Positions 4,403 to 5,819 of a DNA stretch of 5,819 bases are shown here, piece after piece. Source of the DNA: an uncultured Planctomycetales bacterium (GTDB lineage: Bacteria > Planctomycetota > Planctomycetia > Pirellulales > S012-138); contig CALJLD010000131.1 of the NCBI GenBank assembly GCA_937982665.1, positions 1 through 5,819 of the forward strand, given 5' to 3'. A program made the translations under genes and the position numbers. The notes beneath the pieces were generated by a model. That model saw nothing but the letters and a program-made list of their open reading frames with translations. It did not search any database and was not told where the DNA came from. Within the stretch, counting starts at the first letter, position 1. Each line of letters begins with the position of its first letter.

Positions 4403-4609
4403 ATGTCGACTGAACCAGGCTCCGTGGATCCGAATCGCCTCACGCCACCGCAGGCGGCCAAGTTGCTCTCGGCTGCCGCGAAGCTGCAGATTCCGGTGGA
4501 GCAGATTGAACAAGACATCCAGAGCGGCGCTCCAACCAATCCGGATGGAACACTGAACCTGATGCATTACGCGGCGTGGCTCGTGAAAGGGATGGGACGT
4601 GGCAGCTGA
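4403..4609 (+). CDS. 68-aa candidate small terminase / DNA-recognition protein
   Basis: A small protein starting at ATG 4403, with GGAGGG 4 bases ahead. Residues about 12-64 (RLTPPQAAKLL, then LQIPVEQIEQDIQSGAP at 28-44, ending NLMHYAAWLV at 52-61) line up with residues 7-61 of the terminase that follows. Both share the LxPxxxxxLL opening and the YxAWLV ending, with a short helix-turn-helix-like middle in each. Nothing else identifies it. Its place directly before the large terminase gene, with which it overlaps by 11 bases, is the usual place of a small terminase subunit, so a DNA-recognition role is a reasonable inference; the length is short for classical small subunits. An in-frame ATG at 4214 is rejected, as it lies in the palindrome and the extra sequence looks non-coding. 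Confidence 0.72.
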   Translation: MSTEPGSVDPNRLTPPQAAKLLSAAAKLQIPVEQIEQDIQSGAPTNPDGTLNLMHYAAWLVKGMGRGS

Positions 4610-5819
4610 CCCGCGAAAGCTCCGGCCCAGTGAACTGTGCCGGTTGCTCAATTCGACACCGCTTGGCGAGGTGATCAGCGAACGACAGCTGCATCGCCAT
4701 CGCACCCGCGCCGGCCTGCGGATCGGCGACGCCAGGCACATCGACTTGCTGCGCTACGTCGCGTGGCTGGTGGAGCTGCGGCACGCGCCCAAGTCAGAGC
4801 CGGACGGCGATGCGTATGAGAAGCTGAAGGAACGGGCTCGCGCTCGCAACGTGGCGCTGGCGATCGCGGGTCGCGACATCGGTGACTTGCCGGAAGTGGT
4901 CGATCCAAAACGGAAGGCGAAGGCCGCGACCGATTTTCGATACTTCTGTGAAGCCTATTTCCCGCTCACGTTTCATCTGGCCTGGTCGACCGATCACCTC
5001 AAGGTCATCACACGCATCGAACAGGCGGTGCTGCGTGGTGGACTCTTCGCAATGGCCATGCCGCGGGGATCGGGCAAGACGACCATCTGTGAGTGCGCCT
5101 GCATCTGGGCGGTGCTCAACGGCCATCGTGAGTTCGTTTGCTTGATCGGCAGCGACGAAGGCCATGCCATGGACATGCTCGACTCGATCAAGATGGAACT
5201 CGACGGGAACGATCTGCTGCTCGAGGACTATCCCGAGGTCGTCTATCCGATCCAGGCACTCGATGGGATCGCCAACCGCTGTAACGGCCAACTCTATCAG
5301 GGGCAACGAACACACATTGGCTGGACGGCCCGGGAAGTGGTGTTGCCGACCATTCCTGGAAGCGTTGGCAGCGGCGCGATCATCAAGGTCGCGGGCATCA
5401 CGGGTCGCATTCGCGGGATGAAATACAAACGATCCGACGGGCAGACGATGCGGCCATCGCTTGTGGTCATCGACGACCCGCAAACCGACGAGTCCGCTCG
5501 ATCGCTATCCCAGTGCGCGACGCGCGAAAGCATCTTGGCTGGCGCGATTCTTGGCTTGGCAGGCCCTGGCAAGAAGATCTCGGGCATCATGCCATGTACC
5601 GTGATTCGCCCCAGTGATATGGCTGACAACATCCTCTGCCGCGACAAGCATCCGGAATGGAATGGCGAACGGACCAAGATGGTCGATGCGTTCCCCAAGA
5701 ATGAAACGCTGTGGCAACGATACGGCGAGGTGCGTGCGGAGAGCTTGCGACAGCACGGTGACATTCGGTTGGCAACCGACTTCTACGTGGTCAATCGAGA
5801 TGCGATGGACGAGGGAGCC
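4599..5819 (+). CDS. Phage terminase large subunit, N-terminal ATPase part (partial at right edge)
   Basis: An ATP-driven DNA-packaging motor subunit that should pump phage DNA into the prohead. 407 codons are visible and the frame continues past the window with no stop. Residues 7-61 form a small domain resembling the preceding 68-residue protein. Residues about 70-110 are a charged helical linker. The ATPase domain then holds Walker A MPRGSGKTT (154-162), a second strand EFVCLIGSDEGHA (178-190), Walker B LVVIDDPQTDE (288-298) and a likely coupling motif around MPCTVIRPSDMADN (331-344). The nuclease domain would lie beyond the window. The start is GTG 4599: TGA at 4584 closes the frame upstream, and GTG is the only usual start between them, with AAGG (4587-4590) 8 bases ahead. 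The gene overlaps the previous stop by 11 bases, so translational coupling is likely. An integrase- or transposase-type function is not supported. The assignment rests on motifs and context, without a database match. Confidence 0.88.
   Translation, partial: MAADPRKLRPSELCRLLNSTPLGEVISERQLHRHRTRAGLRIGDARHIDLLRYVAWLVELRHAPKSEPDGDAYEKLKERARARNVALAIAGRDIGDLPEVVDPKRKAKAATDFRYFCEAYFPLTFHLAWSTDHLKVITRIEQAVLRGGLFAMAMPRGSGKTTICECACIWAVLNGHREFVCLIGSDEGHAMDMLDSIKMELDGNDLLLEDYPEVVYPIQALDGIANRCNGQLYQGQRTHIGWTAREVVLPTIPGSVGSGAIIKVAGITGRIRGMKYKRSDGQTMRPSLVVIDDPQTDESARSLSQCATRESILAGAILGLAGPGKKISGIMPCTVIRPSDMADNILCRDKHPEWNGERTKMVDAFPKNETLWQRYGEVRAESLRQHGDIRLATDFYVVNRDAMDEGA

Noticed and set aside
2122..4413. 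A plus-strand frame of 763 codons open through the whole central region
   Set aside because: It is antisense to several minus-strand genes that have their own ribosome binding sites, recognisable families (HARE-HTH, DUF4314), short spacings and a terminator. Its product is Arg/Gly/Val-rich with no domain, as expected for an antisense shadow in GC-rich DNA.
4316..4414. Short basic plus-strand frame starting at ATG 4316 in the divergent gap
   Set aside because: Only 32 residues, no ribosome binding site before the ATG, and it overlaps the start of the better supported 68-residue gene.
4794..5483. A 229-codon minus-strand frame within the terminase region
   Set aside because: It is antisense to the terminase, whose Walker A and Walker B motifs are clear on the plus strand; the minus-strand product has no recognisable domain and no good ribosome binding site was seen.
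1..5819. CRISPR array, tRNA or rRNA genes, insertion sequence, integrase or attachment site
   Set aside because: No regularly spaced repeats, no tRNA-like cloverleaf, no transposase or integrase motifs and no terminal inverted repeats were seen by eye in this window.

Overview
This GC-rich window looks like part of a prophage or phage-like element. The evidence is a phage-type ParB-domain DNA methyltransferase, a run of very small tightly packed genes, and, at the right edge, the ATPase half of a large terminase (DNA-packaging motor). The host cannot be fixed from the sequence. The histone-H1-like lysine/alanine-rich protein carrying a HARE-HTH domain and the set of small uncharacterised proteins fit Planctomycetota best, but this is inference.

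Layout. (1) Positions 1-2182, plus strand: a compact operon. It holds the tail of an upstream gene, a small single-pass membrane protein, a four-cysteine putative zinc-binding protein, a ParB-N6-adenine/N4-cytosine methyltransferase, and a DUF1937 (nucleoside deoxyribosyltransferase-like) protein. ATGA start/stop overlaps at 51-54 (tentative, since it rests on the uncertain upstream gene tail), 483-486 and 1790-1793 suggest translational coupling. (2) Positions 2095-4155, minus strand: six small genes in two apparent transcription units. The upstream unit reads 110-aa protein, acidic 84-aa protein, HARE-HTH/H1-like protein, 66-aa protein, and ends in a good rho-independent terminator at 2753-2784. 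The second unit reads 84-aa helical protein, then DUF4314. Both units begin with the same duplicated leader/promoter block of about 85 bp (2578-2661 and 4153-4238). (3) Positions 4403-5819, plus strand: a 68-aa protein, then a GTG-started terminase large subunit that runs off the window (407 codons visible).

How the parts fit. The plus-strand modules (DNA modification on the left, packaging on the right) are separated by a minus-strand cassette of small proteins that looks like an accessory block. The methyltransferase and its coupled DUF1937 partner may act on DNA or nucleotides. The HARE-HTH protein is a likely DNA-binding chromatin-like factor. The 68-aa protein resembles the N-terminal domain of the terminase that follows it, so it is a candidate small-terminase or DNA-recognition component.

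Most interesting points: the domain shared by the 68-aa protein and the terminase N-terminus; the duplicated promoter/leader driving both minus-strand units, only one copy of which carries a perfect 18-bp palindrome; the convergent 88-bp overlap of the DUF1937 and DUF4314 genes; and a HARE-HTH/H1-like protein in the same element as a solitary methyltransferase.
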